From NCBI GenBank assembly GCA_029210085.1, contig JARGPP010000021.1, positions 55,143-119,142 of the forward strand: a stretch of DNA of 64,000 nt. Direction: 5' to 3'. A program made the position numbers and the translations under genes. This document shows, piece after piece, positions 44,672 through 54,886 of this stretch. The notes under the pieces are model-generated. The model saw only the letters and a list, made by a program, of their open reading frames with translations. It did no database searches and was not told the DNA's origin. Numbering within the stretch: position 1 is the first letter of the stretch; each line of letters opens with the position of its first letter. This DNA comes from Legionellaceae bacterium. GTDB taxonomy: Bacteria > Pseudomonadota > Gammaproteobacteria > Legionellales > Legionellaceae.

Positions 44672-45649
44672 ATGTTCACACGTTGGTTGACTTTGATGTG
44701 TTTCATTTGCCTTGTGGCAAGTTGTAGTTTATTTCAAGAATATGCACCTAAGCAATTGACCGAGCCTAAGTTGATTCATCCGGCCAAACAAGTCCGCACT
44801 GTGCAGCCTTTTACCCAAGTATATATTCAAGGGCCGTTTAATGTTCGCTTGCATACAGACAGTAATAAGAAGCCAAGCCTTAAAATTGATAGTGACACCA
44901 TTGATTTAAAGCATATTCAATCTTATGTGAAGCGCGGCGTCCTCTATGTTTCTGTCGGCTCTAAAAAAGCACATATTGGCAAACGTCGGTTACGAATGGA
45001 AGAGGCTACTTTAGATATTAACGTGCCTCATTTGCATGGATTTACTTACAAAGGTGAAGGGGTTATTTCGGCGCGTCATATTCGCTCAAGTTTGCTCGAT
45101 ATTTGGATTATGAATAAAAAACAATCTACTTTTAGTGGATGGATAAATTTAAGACGGTTGACTGTAGCCGGGAATGGAACCACAAAAATCACCGGCATTC
45201 ATAGTAAAAACTTGCAAGTTAAGTTGATTGATTCACCTCATGTTGAACTAAAAGGGGAAGCAAATTTAAAACGCCTAGATATGGAAGGTGGTGGGACATT
45301 GCGTTTGTATTGGGTCAAAAGTAATAACTTGATTGTTCGGCTCAAAGGCACTTCACGATTGAAGCTTGCCGGTACTGTGAATCGATTAGATAGCGTGGTG
45401 TCAGGTAAAGCCCACTTTAATGGGCGTCATTTACGGGTTAAGGAAGCTTTTGTAAAAACAAATGATGAAGCTGTTTCTGATATTGCAGTGATTGAGACGC
45501 AGCACACATTGGCACGTGATAGAAGCGATATTTATTATTATCACTTACCGTCGCTTCGAACAGACTTTATGGCACGAAATGGTGCTGTTTTAGACATGCG
45601 GTCTAAAGATTTAAAGCTGATTCAGCCTGATACGGTTTACGACCATTAA
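44672..45649 (+). CDS. lipoprotein with head-GIN (DUF2807) domain
   Basis: From ATG 44672 the 325-residue product begins with a lipoprotein signal (MFTRWLTLMCFICLVASC, lipobox Cys). The body is a repetitive beta-solenoid-like chain (VYIQGPFNVRLH; FTYKGEGVISARHI; LTVAGNGTTKITGIH; LDMEGGGTLRLYWV), matching the GIN/DUF2807 putative auto-transporter-adhesin fold. Probably anchored in the outer membrane. An upstream in-frame ATG at 44567 lacks a signal. Its 3' end overlaps the convergent hydrolase gene by 47 bases. Confidence 0.75.
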   Translation: MFTRWLTLMCFICLVASCSLFQEYAPKQLTEPKLIHPAKQVRTVQPFTQVYIQGPFNVRLHTDSNKKPSLKIDSDTIDLKHIQSYVKRGVLYVSVGSKKAHIGKRRLRMEEATLDINVPHLHGFTYKGEGVISARHIRSSLLDIWIMNKKQSTFSGWINLRRLTVAGNGTTKITGIHSKNLQVKLIDSPHVELKGEANLKRLDMEGGGTLRLYWVKSNNLIVRLKGTSRLKLAGTVNRLDSVVSGKAHFNGRHLRVKEAFVKTNDEAVSDIAVIETQHTLARDRSDIYYYHLPSLRTDFMARNGAVLDMRSKDLKLIQPDTVYDH

Positions 45650-46619
45650 GGGTTAGGGCTAAAAACTGAGGTGTTCGCTCATCGAGCCAATACCTTGGTT
45701 TTCCGGGTATTTTTCCTGAAATAAAACCGACATGTCCTCCTTTAGCACTGAGCTCAAGTGTAACTTGTGGCGAGAGATGGTGAAGAGCAGGAATCGCTTC
45801 AAGTGGCATAAATGGATCGTCTGATGCGTGAATGATCAGGGTTGGTGTTTTGATTTGTTTTAAGAATTGCCGTGAGCTCGATTCTTCGTAATAGGTTTTT
45901 GCATCAGGAAAGCCATGTAACGGTGCTGTTATTTGTTCGTCAAACTCCCAAAAAGAGCGTAATGAGTCAATGTTTTTTAAATATTTATCAATAGTATGGG
46001 GGTGCTTTTTAAGCTTGCGTTTAAATACTACTCGCAGATTATTGATGAGGTAGCGCTGATAAATACGAGCAAATCCTTGATTCATATGTGTTGCAAGTAG
46101 TCCTAATTCAAATGGTGTTGAAATTGCAATGGAAGTGTCAATAAGCGACTGTTCACCTTGTTCTCCAAGCCATTTTAGTAAGACGTTTCCCCCTAAAGAA
46201 ACACCAACCACCGCTTTTTTTGTATTGGGCTCGCGCGCATTCAAGGTTTTGAGCAAGAAATCAAGATCTGTTGTCTCACCTGAATGGTAAGCTCGAGGTA
46301 AACGGTTTGCTTCTTGGCTAGCCCCTCTGAAATGCATGAAAACAGCACGCCATCCGTGTTGATTATAGGCTTTAAGTTGGCCGGCCACGTAAGATGAGTC
46401 AATACTTCCACCTAATCCATGTAATAAAATGACGAGTGGCGCAGTTGCTGGAAGACGATGCGTTGCCCAAGCTAAATCAATAAAGTCACCATCTGGAAGT
46501 TCTAAGCGCTCAAGTTGTGTAATAGGTGCCTTTTGGCGTTTGGTGAATGAGCGAAAAATAGTTTGTGCGTGTGAGTTGGAAAGCCACCAGGCCGGTTTGA
46601 AAGTGCTCGTGATGATCAT
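45603..46619 (-). CDS. YheT-family alpha/beta hydrolase
   Basis: A 338-residue alpha/beta hydrolase of the YheT group: FKPAWWLSNSHAQTIFRSF is the hallmark N-terminus. LLHGLGGSIDSSYVAGQL gives the oxyanion region, VGVSLGGNVLLKWLGE the nucleophile Ser, and GGHVGFI the catalytic His, with Asp in DDPFMP. E. coli YheT is a predicted esterase of unknown substrate. It follows a second hydrolase gene on the same strand after 38 bases. Confidence 0.9.
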   Translation of the reverse strand: MIITSTFKPAWWLSNSHAQTIFRSFTKRQKAPITQLERLELPDGDFIDLAWATHRLPATAPLVILLHGLGGSIDSSYVAGQLKAYNQHGWRAVFMHFRGASQEANRLPRAYHSGETTDLDFLLKTLNAREPNTKKAVVGVSLGGNVLLKWLGEQGEQSLIDTSIAISTPFELGLLATHMNQGFARIYQRYLINNLRVVFKRKLKKHPHTIDKYLKNIDSLRSFWEFDEQITAPLHGFPDAKTYYEESSSRQFLKQIKTPTLIIHASDDPFMPLEAIPALHHLSPQVTLELSAKGGHVGFISGKIPGKPRYWLDERTPQFLALTLNGRKPYQAESALNL

Positions 46620-46657
46620 AGCAGTATCTGCAGTTAATGTGACTTAATTTTATCACA

Positions 46658-47443
46658 TTAATCATGATTAATACAATTAATGATGGTCTCAATATCGCCA
46701 TCAAGTGGAATGGCATGTGCTGAATGATCAAGCCAGTGCGTATTGCAGTTGTTATTGTCTTTAAACAGTTGCGTGACGAAAGGTGAGTCGACGACGTCAT
46801 CGTGCGATCCTAAGAATAAATCAACTGGGCATTTGGGTTGTTTAAGTTCTGTTTGCTCAATCAGTGTAAATAATTCAATCAGTGCTCGAAGCGGCAGTTT
46901 TTTATAGGCAAGCTCTTCATGTTCATGTGTAAATAAATTACCTGCATGATTTTTGATGTGTTTCATACCACAAGCATTGAGTAGTCGAGCGGCTTTTTTT
47001 GCAAGATTTATATTAAAGCGCAGCTTGAGCGCTGGAGCGAGTAAATAAAGATGCTGTATTGGAAATTGCGTTGCAAGATGGCAAGCAAGTAAGCCTCCGA
47101 GCGAAAGGCCAACAATTTCGACAGTTTTATATTGCTGAATAAGGGGTTCACAAGCAGCTTCTGCGGCCGCTATCCACTCATCACGCGTGACACTTGTAAA
47201 AGCGGCAAGATTTTCGGCATGTCCAGGGAGGGCTGGGCAAACCAGTGCGTCATAGTTTTTGAGTGCCGGCCAAATAGCACGATATACAGCAGGTGAAGAT
47301 GAAAAACCATGAAGTAGGAGCAGTGCACGGTCATTACCTTTATTGCGTTTATCGATGGGAGCGAGGCGTTCTACTTCTGTTTCAAGGAGGGGCCGCATGG
47401 CTTGTCCTCGCCACATATATTGGAAGTCATCTAAATTAATCAT
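46658..47443 (-). CDS. alpha/beta hydrolase (carboxylesterase/lipase-like)
   Basis: A 261-residue hydrolase. LLLLHGFSSSPAVYRAIWPALKNY (oxyanion HGF), VGLSLGGLLACHLA (nucleophile Ser in GxSxG), DLFLGSHDDVVDS (Asp) and HSAHAIPLDGD (His) complete a triad like that of Est30-type carboxylesterases. No signal peptide. Upstream of the YheT-like gene, likely co-transcribed. A divergent small RNA candidate starts just upstream. Confidence 0.85.
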   Translation of the reverse strand: MINLDDFQYMWRGQAMRPLLETEVERLAPIDKRNKGNDRALLLLHGFSSSPAVYRAIWPALKNYDALVCPALPGHAENLAAFTSVTRDEWIAAAEAACEPLIQQYKTVEIVGLSLGGLLACHLATQFPIQHLYLLAPALKLRFNINLAKKAARLLNACGMKHIKNHAGNLFTHEHEELAYKKLPLRALIELFTLIEQTELKQPKCPVDLFLGSHDDVVDSPFVTQLFKDNNNCNTHWLDHSAHAIPLDGDIETIINCINHD

Positions 47444-47463
47444 GTACTCCTCCCTCTAAACCG

Positions 47464-47568
47464 TTGACAGTTAGGATTAAGCTATGCGATATTTGCGCTG
47501 CGAGGTTGGACTTGCTATGTGTCATTCCACTGGGTCAATTGGCGACACACCGATTGGCCCTTTTTTTT
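47464..47568 (+). ncRNA. candidate small RNA with own promoter and terminator
   Basis: No protein frame fits the plus strand here, yet it holds TTGACA at 47464-47469, a fair -10 (GATATT, 47488-47493, spacing 18) and a strong terminator. The terminator stem is GGGTCAATTGG (47532-47542) paired with CCGATTGGCCC (47550-47560, two G-T wobbles), then eight T. TGTGTC (47518-47523) can pair with GACACA (47544-47549) in the terminator loop, giving an alternative fold. The transcript would start near 47500 and be about 70 bases. No match to a known RNA family is claimed. Confidence 0.55.
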
Positions 47569-47675
47569 AGTATAGCGAATTTAAAGGTTTTATTGTTCTC
47601 TCTGTATTTTTTATTTTTACCATTCAGGTTAAGTCAATACAATGAACGATGAATCGCCGCTCTAGTATTTTAGCA

Positions 47676-48251
47676 CTAATTGTTTTTTTTGCGCTCACTT
47701 GTTGTATGTGGTGAGGCGTTCTCAATGGGATCTGGTCGGACACTTAGAGGCGATACCCCTGGGAAAAAAGCAAGCCATCTAAGATCTGCAGATGGGCGCG
47801 TCCGGGGGGAGCAAAGATATTCGGATGGATTTTCAATCCAAGAGAGTAGCGCGGTAGACCACGATGCATAAGCAATATTCTTTTTACTGTCTAGGGTGAC
47901 GAATGGTTTATGATATTCAAGTCGCTGGATAATATCAGTGCTTAGGCCATTGTTTTCCAAGTTAAGGGCTTGAAGGGTTTGATTGTGTAAAAATGCACTG
48001 GCGCCTAAATCCGAGATGTTATTATTGGCCAAGTCAAGGTGAGTTAGGGTTGTATTGCTTGCAAGTTGCTTGACACCTGTGTCGTTGATGTTGCAGTGAT
48101 TTAAATAGGCATATGTTACATGTGGACATGCTGCGAGCACTTCACATAGTTGTATAATTTGAGCGTCACTCAGAGAGATACCTGTTAATGTAATGACTGT
48201 ATCTGTGGTTTGGATATTATGAATGATTGTTTCAAATGTTTTGATAGGCAT
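47676..48251 (-). CDS. small leucine-rich repeat protein, effector candidate
   Basis: A 191-residue protein from the ATG at 48251 (a longer frame to 48275 adds a hydrophobic start). Ribonuclease-inhibitor-type LRRs are visible: LTGISLSDAQIIQLCEVL, VTYAYLNHCNINDTGVKQLA, LTHLDLANNNISDLGASAF, LQALNLENNGLSTDIIQRL. The rest is low complexity with Pro/Arg and a basic end. Eukaryote-like LRR proteins are frequent among Dot/Icm substrates (for example LegL proteins), so secretion is a reasonable guess, not shown. Confidence 0.72.
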   Translation of the reverse strand: MPIKTFETIIHNIQTTDTVITLTGISLSDAQIIQLCEVLAACPHVTYAYLNHCNINDTGVKQLASNTTLTHLDLANNNISDLGASAFLHNQTLQALNLENNGLSTDIIQRLEYHKPFVTLDSKKNIAYASWSTALLSWIENPSEYLCSPRTRPSADLRWLAFFPGVSPLSVRPDPIENASPHTTSERKKNN

Positions 48252-48295
48252 CACATAAAATATCAAGAAAATCAATCTATGAGAATATGATTCAA

Positions 48296-48322
48296 AACGA
48301 GCAGATTTTCAACCTGCTCGTT
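48296..48322 (-). terminator. terminator after the cold-shock gene
   Basis: AACGAGCAG (48296-48304) and CTGCTCGTT (48314-48322) form a perfect 9-bp stem 17 bases past the cold-shock stop, followed on the minus strand by a short T-run (TTTTGA). It separates the cold-shock gene from the LRR gene. Confidence 0.65.
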
Positions 48323-48339
48323 TGGGCATTGAGTGACAC

Positions 48340-48561
48340 TTATTCTTCTGTAATAAGTACACTTTCTGCTTGGAGGCCTTTAGGCCCTTGTGTTACAGCG
48401 AATTCAACCCGTTGATTTTCATACAGTGTTTTTCGACCGGCTTCACTCACGATTGATCTAAAGTGAACAAAAACGTCATCTTGACCACTATCACGGCTAA
48501 TAAAGCCATACCCTTTTTCATCATTAAACCACTTAACGTGGCCAGTTTCTTTAGCTGACAT
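48340..48561 (-). CDS. cold-shock-domain protein
   Basis: A 73-residue CspA-family RNA chaperone. The RNP1 motif KGYGFIS and RNP2 motif DVFVHF are present in the order [28 protein letters not shown]. The length and the SVLITEE end resemble CspD/CspC-type proteins. GGAAAGG ahead of the ATG is a strong ribosome-binding site, and a TATAAT box lies on the minus strand at 48618-48623. Its own terminator follows. Confidence 0.94.
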   Translation of the reverse strand: MSAKETGHVKWFNDEKGYGFISRDSGQDDVFVHFRSIVSEAGRKTLYENQRVEFAVTQGPKGLQAESVLITEE

Positions 48562-48680
48562 GTTTCCTTTCCAATGTTAAATGAGAATCATGCTTGTGCA
48601 ATGCAACAAGCCATACAATTATAGCGAGGTTTTTTATGATTAGCGAGGTGAACTTGTGTAAAGCAAATGAAAAAAGACGT

Positions 48681-49163
48681 TTATTTATGAAGGAGTTGCT
48701 GAATATTTTTAGTAATTTTTATAGGGGCAGTTGTGGGTAAAAACTGCTTTAAAACATGCCCTTCTCGTGAGATTAAAATTTTGGTGAAATTCCATGGGAC
48801 AAAAATCCACGGTTTTTTTTGAATATTTTGAGCTAAATAGGCATATAAAGGGGATTGATGAGGACCTTTGACATCTAGTTTTTCAAATAAGGGGAAGGTG
48901 ATGTTAAAGCAGCTTTTAGCAAATGCTTGAATCGCTTTACTATCTCCTGGTTCTTGATGTAAAAATTGATTGCATGGGAAGCCAAGTACACGAACACCTT
49001 GATTATTATAATCGCGATGGAGTTCCTCAAGTGCTTTGTACTGAGTAGTAAAACCACAGCGACTTGCAACATTTACAATTAATAAAATATCCCCCTGATA
49101 TTGTTTAAGTGTTGTGTCCATGCCACTTAAAGTTTTCAGTGGGATATCATAAATGGTAGTCAT
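48681..49163 (-). CDS. glutathione peroxidase family protein
   Basis: A 160-residue thiol peroxidase. The active-site Cys lies in NVASRCGFTTQYKALEELH; the Gln and Trp of the catalytic tetrad fit GFPCNQFLHQEPGD and PWNFTKILI. The FPCNQF box carries a second Cys typical of the thioredoxin-dependent subgroup. It uses Cys rather than selenocysteine. The ATG overlaps the oligopeptidase stop (ATGA). Confidence 0.94.
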   Translation of the reverse strand: MTTIYDIPLKTLSGMDTTLKQYQGDILLIVNVASRCGFTTQYKALEELHRDYNNQGVRVLGFPCNQFLHQEPGDSKAIQAFAKSCFNITFPLFEKLDVKGPHQSPLYAYLAQNIQKKPWIFVPWNFTKILISREGHVLKQFLPTTAPIKITKNIQQLLHK

Positions 49164-51175
49164 GCATGAATGCCATGATGTTTTAAAAAAGCATCGGTTG
49201 TGGGTGCGCGCCCTCGAAAGGCTTCAAAAAATTCAGCGGCTTTTTTTGAGCTACCGACTTCAAGGACATGCGTTAAAAAGTCATGGCCTGTTTCAGGGTT
49301 TAAAATGCCTTCATCTTCAAAGCGTGAAAAAGCATCGCTTGAAAGTACTTCTGCCCATAAATAGCTGTAATATCCGGCGGCATAACCACCTGCAAAAAGG
49401 TGTGAAAAGCTTTGGGCAAAGCGATTGTAAGGCGCGACTGGAAGGACTTGGGTGGTTTCACGGACTAATGTCAAAGTATTTTCAAGCCAAGTTGGCTTAT
49501 CACCTGGATACGCTTCGTGTAGTAGAAAATCAAACCAAGCAAATTCGAGTTGTCTCATTAAATGCAAGCCTGCTTGAAACTGTTTGGAAGCAAGCAAAGC
49601 GTCAAATAAAGCTTTGGGCAGAGGCTCACCTGTTTCGACGTGTTTTGAAAGTTGCTTTAATGTTTCTTTATCCCAGCAAAAGTTTTCAAAAAACTGGCTG
49701 GGTAGTTCAACCGCGTCCCATTCAACACCTTGAATGCCAGATGCACTGAGGTAATCAACTTGTGTTAAAACATGATGTAAGCAGTGACCGAGTTCATGAA
49801 AAAGTGTGACGACTTCATCATGTGATAAGGTTGGTACATCAAATGACGCTGATTTTGCAAAGTTACAGGTTAAAAATGCAATCGGAGGCTGAATACTACC
49901 ATCGATTAATTTCCGACGACTTTGAGCATCGTCCATCCACGCTCCGCCTCGTTTATTAGGACGTGCAAATAAGTCCATATATAAGTAACCACGTAGTTGC
50001 TGTTTTTTGTCATGAATTGCATAGCAGGTTACATCAGGGTGCCAAACATCAGTTGATTCAGTGATATCTGTCAGTTGCATGCCATACAGTGTGTGCGTGA
50101 TGTTAAAAATACCATCCATTACATGTGGGAGCGGAAAATAAGGCCTGAGCGCCTCATCGTTCAAATCATACTCAGCCTCTTTTCTTTTTTGAGAGACATA
50201 GGCAACATCCCAGGGTTGTAGCTCTGAAATATTACATGCTGTGTTTGCAAAGGCTTTGAGTGCTTCTACATCTTTTTGGGCTTGGGGAAGCGCTTGTTTT
50301 ACGAGGGTATCAATAAACTTAAAAACCTCATCAGGGGTTTCGGCCATTTTAGGGGCAATCGACAGTTCCGCATAAGAGTTGAAGTCAAGCAATGCTGCCT
50401 TTTCATTTCGAAGTGCTAAAATCTCTTGAATGAGCGGCGTGTTATCAAACTCACCCGCATTTGGACCTTGATCGGAGGCGCGTGTTACGTAAGCTTCATA
50501 GAGTGTTTCCCGAAGTGCTCGGTCATCGGCATATGTGGCAACAGCCAAATAACAAGGAATTTCAAGGTTTAAAATAAATCCTTCTTGATGCGCGGCTTTG
50601 GCTCGTTCACGTGCGCTTAAAATAGCATGCTGCGGCAGGCCTTTCAGGCGATTTTTGTCGGTAATAGCCAGTTTGTATGCATCCACCGCATCTAATATAT
50701 GTGTTTCAAATTGGTTGGATAACTCAGCAAGCCGCGTATTAATGGCTTCAAAGCGTTTTTGTTTTTCGGGTGCTAAAGCAACTCCTGCAAGTTTAAAATT
50801 ACGCAGAGTATCCGCCATGATTTTTTGTTGTGTTGGATTAAGCGTGTTTGTTTTGATAGAAGCCAGAGCCTGATAAAGCGCTTGGTTATGTGAAATTGAC
50901 GCTTCATAGGCCGATAACATAGGCAAGCAGGCTTTATAAGCTTCGCGTAATTCAGGTGAATTCATCACGGCATGTAAATGTGACAGAGGTGACCAGAGTT
51001 TGGAGAGCTCATCATCTAAGTCATCTAAAGGATGCATGAGGTTATCCCATGTAAAGCTTGTATTTGCTTTGAGTAATGCATCAATCTTATTTTGATTGGA
51101 TTCAAGTAATGCTTCAAATGTTTTCGGAAAAGTCGCAGCGTCAAAATCTGAGAAGTTTGGCAGTTGCTTTGTCAT
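49160..51175 (-). CDS. prlC: oligopeptidase A (M3 metallopeptidase)
   Basis: Cytoplasmic zinc peptidase that degrades short peptides, including signal-peptide fragments. 671 residues from the ATG at 51175 (MTKQLPNFSDFD...), close to E. coli OpdA (680); the longer frame to 51259 adds a stretch that is probably not coding. The zinc site is HELGH in TLFHELGHCLHHVL, with the third ligand in EWDAVELPSQFFENF. C-terminal GGYAAGYYSYLWAEVLSSDAF is typical. Coupled to gpx. Confidence 0.95.
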   Translation of the reverse strand: MTKQLPNFSDFDAATFPKTFEALLESNQNKIDALLKANTSFTWDNLMHPLDDLDDELSKLWSPLSHLHAVMNSPELREAYKACLPMLSAYEASISHNQALYQALASIKTNTLNPTQQKIMADTLRNFKLAGVALAPEKQKRFEAINTRLAELSNQFETHILDAVDAYKLAITDKNRLKGLPQHAILSARERAKAAHQEGFILNLEIPCYLAVATYADDRALRETLYEAYVTRASDQGPNAGEFDNTPLIQEILALRNEKAALLDFNSYAELSIAPKMAETPDEVFKFIDTLVKQALPQAQKDVEALKAFANTACNISELQPWDVAYVSQKRKEAEYDLNDEALRPYFPLPHVMDGIFNITHTLYGMQLTDITESTDVWHPDVTCYAIHDKKQQLRGYLYMDLFARPNKRGGAWMDDAQSRRKLIDGSIQPPIAFLTCNFAKSASFDVPTLSHDEVVTLFHELGHCLHHVLTQVDYLSASGIQGVEWDAVELPSQFFENFCWDKETLKQLSKHVETGEPLPKALFDALLASKQFQAGLHLMRQLEFAWFDFLLHEAYPGDKPTWLENTLTLVRETTQVLPVAPYNRFAQSFSHLFAGGYAAGYYSYLWAEVLSSDAFSRFEDEGILNPETGHDFLTHVLEVGSSKKAAEFFEAFRGRAPTTDAFLKHHGIHA

Positions 51176-51243
51176 ATGGTCGGCTACAAAAAATAGATGT
51201 GTGCTGAGTATACATAATTTGAGATAGCGTACAAATGGTTGCG

Positions 51244-51268
51244 AAAAAAAAGGGCTCAAGGGCCCTTT
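51244..51268 (-). terminator. Rho-independent terminator
   Basis: On the minus strand AAAGGGC (complement of 51262-51268) pairs with GCCCTTT (complement of 51249-51255), followed by eight T. It lies four bases past the stop of the 270-residue membrane-protein gene and separates it from prlC. Confidence 0.8.
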
Positions 51269-51271
51269 AAG

Positions 51272-52084
51272 TTAAGCCTGTTGAGTGAGCTTTTGATACT
51301 CTGCTTCGACCTCATCGCTTATATTGACGCCATTATTGCTTGTAAAAAAGCGATCACGCAACTCAGTTTTTGGTTTTTCCATTGAAGTCTTGAGATGCCT
51401 AGATTCTGAAATATCACCCTCTGAAGATGTCCCCTCAATATCATAATCTTGCTTGTAACTTCCTTCATAAGCTGTTTTAGGGTCAGAGGGTAGTGAGGCT
51501 GTGTGACGGGCTAAATAGCCATGATATCCTAAAGATTGTTCACATATATGGATTGAGCAAATGGCTAATGCCGCTATTACAAATGAACCCACAAGGATAA
51601 GTGCTAAAAAACCAGCAACAGGTAGTGTGCTTTCTAAGGTTATTGCAAGTGCGGTTAAACCTATGATGCCACCGATTAAGCCCGCAGTTGAGGCCCAGCC
51701 TGAGAGTGCAGCCATTATCAAGTAATGGCTTTTTAAAGGAGCGGTTGCTTTCTCACTATCGGTTATGATTTTATCGTTAACTGCTTGCATGAAGGCATGA
51801 ATGGAGCCTGCTTGGCTTAAATCTAATTCGTCTAGCAGTGTTTTTAAGGCTTCAGTGGCTCGATTGTTGTCTGTATTATTTAAAAAGTTTAAAAATTTGA
51901 TGGTTTTTGCGTTAGACGCAATTATAAGGTCTAAAGTGAATAATACATCGAATGTTGCTGTAAGCGTCTCGCCTGTTGTTTCTTTATTTTTGGCTTTGTC
52001 CAAATAAGTGTTTCTTACATTCGATAGAGCAGTATCATATTTCTGGATGGCTTCTAGGTTGGTTTGGTATGGCATTGGAAACAC
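51272..52084 (-). CDS. unknown membrane protein, effector candidate
   Basis: A 270-residue protein I do not recognise; ATGs at 52084 and 52075 are both possible. The N-terminal 120 residues are helical. Two adjacent membrane segments lie at about 122-150 (SHYLIMAALSGWASTAGLIGGIIGLTALAITL) and 155-180 (PVAGFLALILVGSFVIAALAICSIHIC). The C-terminus is charged and ends GVNISDEVEAEYQKLTQQA, an acidic block of the kind seen in Dot/Icm signals. Monocistronic with its own terminator. The effector idea is inference. Confidence 0.6.
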   Translation of the reverse strand: MFPMPYQTNLEAIQKYDTALSNVRNTYLDKAKNKETTGETLTATFDVLFTLDLIIASNAKTIKFLNFLNNTDNNRATEALKTLLDELDLSQAGSIHAFMQAVNDKIITDSEKATAPLKSHYLIMAALSGWASTAGLIGGIIGLTALAITLESTLPVAGFLALILVGSFVIAALAICSIHICEQSLGYHGYLARHTASLPSDPKTAYEGSYKQDYDIEGTSSEGDISESRHLKTSMEKPKTELRDRFFTSNNGVNISDEVEAEYQKLTQQA

Positions 52085-52228
52085 CTCGCTTAAAGATATA
52101 GAGCAATATTGTAATTAATTTAACCTTTATTGTCAAAAAGTAAGCTTATGTGTGTTTTTTAAGTGGGTATTGGTGCTCTTTTAGATTTATCGGTATCATG
52201 CGCATAAGATTTTTAATGATGAGTTGAT

Positions 52229-53110
52229 ATGCGCTCAGTTAAAGTAAAACTTTTGCTTCAATATACTTTGCCTAAGAAAGCACTGACTGTGTTTGGTGGC
52301 TTGCTTGCGAATATAAAAATAGTTTGGATCAAAAATTATTTAATTCGTTATTTTTTGAGAAATCATGCGGTCAACATGCAAGAAGCAGTTCATGAATCGG
52401 TTCAAGCCTATGCAAGTTTCAATGATTTTTTTATCCGGCATTTAAAACCCGGTTTACGGCCTATTGCAGACACCGATATTGTGTCTCCTGTAGATGGGTT
52501 TGTGAGTGAGTTTGGGCGTATTGAAAAAGGTCAGTTACTGCAAGCTAAAGGCAAGTATTATGCAGTACAAGAATTTTTGGCTTCAGAACAGTCACAAAGT
52601 GACGTGTTTTTGAAAGGCTCGTTTATTACGCTTTATTTATCACCTAAAGATTATCATCGCGTTCATATGCCACTTGCAGGTAAGCTCGAAGATATGACTC
52701 ATGTCCCAGGCACATTGTTTTCTGTGCAGCCGGCAACAACACGCCATATCCCTAAGCTTTTTGCAAGAAATGAGCGGTTGGTTTTGCAGTTTGAAACTGA
52801 GCTGGGAGCTGTGGCAGTTGTTTTTGTGGGGGCGACAATTGTCGGAGCAATTGGTACATGCTGGCAAGGTGATTTGCCACGACTCTCCAAAATTAAGTCT
52901 TATCATCATGATGTTTTAGTATGGTCTGATGCTGAGAAAACACTTGAAACAGGAGATGAGCTTGGATACTTCAAGTTAGGTTCAACGGTAGTTTTGTTAT
53001 TTGAGAAGCAAGTTCATTGGACGCCAGCACTTAAAGCTGGCATGAGCATTCGATTGGGGGAAGCCCTTGGGAATGTGTTGGGAAATGATAGAGAAGAACA
53101 ACAAGGATAA
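52229..53110 (+). CDS. psd: phosphatidylserine decarboxylase
   Basis: Membrane-bound pyruvoyl enzyme that makes phosphatidylethanolamine. The self-cleavage motif LGST is at 250-253 (Ser252 becomes the pyruvoyl group), splitting beta and alpha chains. SPVDGFVSEFG and DYHRVHMPLAGKL supply the conserved Asp and His residues. 293 residues, the normal length. First gene of a run psd-eno-dsbB-tgt-tsaC with very short gaps. Confidence 0.96.
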   Translation: MRSVKVKLLLQYTLPKKALTVFGGLLANIKIVWIKNYLIRYFLRNHAVNMQEAVHESVQAYASFNDFFIRHLKPGLRPIADTDIVSPVDGFVSEFGRIEKGQLLQAKGKYYAVQEFLASEQSQSDVFLKGSFITLYLSPKDYHRVHMPLAGKLEDMTHVPGTLFSVQPATTRHIPKLFARNERLVLQFETELGAVAVVFVGATIVGAIGTCWQGDLPRLSKIKSYHHDVLVWSDAEKTLETGDELGYFKLGSTVVLLFEKQVHWTPALKAGMSIRLGEALGNVLGNDREEQQG

Positions 53111-54373
<1,263 letters not shown>

Positions 54374-54382
54374 GGAGGTGTC

Positions 54383-54886
54383 ATGAATGTAAATTTTCGG
54401 CGGGGAATGGCTTTTATTCTCGTGGTCACAGGGCTGGTTTTGGGCGCTGCTTGTTACTTGCAATATACTGAAGCGCTTTTGCCTTGTCCTTTGTGCTTGA
54501 TGCAGCGTGGTATGACGATATTAATTTTTTTATGCGCACTGATAGGGCTTTTTGTCAGTAAGTCATTGAGGCAGCGGATAATGCTAAGCCTGTTGTTATT
54601 GTTTGCGATAGGTGGTGCTTTTTTTGCTTTAAGGCAACTCTGGCTTCAGTCTTTACCTGTGGCAGATACCGGGATGTGTTTGCCGGGTATAGAATCATTG
54701 ATTTATAAGCTGCCTTGGCACGAAGTGTTGCATGCTTTTGTTTGGGGGAGTAAGACAGGTTGTGGTGAAGTCAGTTGGGCTTATTTAGGATTATCAATGG
54801 CTGCATGGTCGTTGATTTATTTTAGCTTGATAGCGATTGTGAGTGTTTTTTTAGGGGTAAAGTTGTTTCGAGATGAACGCGTTTAA
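54383..54886 (+). CDS. dsbB: disulfide bond formation protein B
   Basis: Inner-membrane quinone reductase that reoxidises DsbA. 167 residues, four membrane helices. The redox pairs are visible: CPLC in LLPCPLCLMQRGM, and single Cys residues in DTGMCLPG and KTGCGEV in the second periplasmic loop. It overlaps the tgt start by 14 bases. Confidence 0.93.
   Translation: MNVNFRRGMAFILVVTGLVLGAACYLQYTEALLPCPLCLMQRGMTILIFLCALIGLFVSKSLRQRIMLSLLLLFAIGGAFFALRQLWLQSLPVADTGMCLPGIESLIYKLPWHEVLHAFVWGSKTGCGEVSWAYLGLSMAAWSLIYFSLIAIVSVFLGVKLFRDERV

Noticed and set aside
45603..45649. 47-base overlap of the GIN lipoprotein and YheT genes as an annotation error
   Set aside because: Both stops are supported by their frames; convergent overlaps of this size occur, so both genes were kept.
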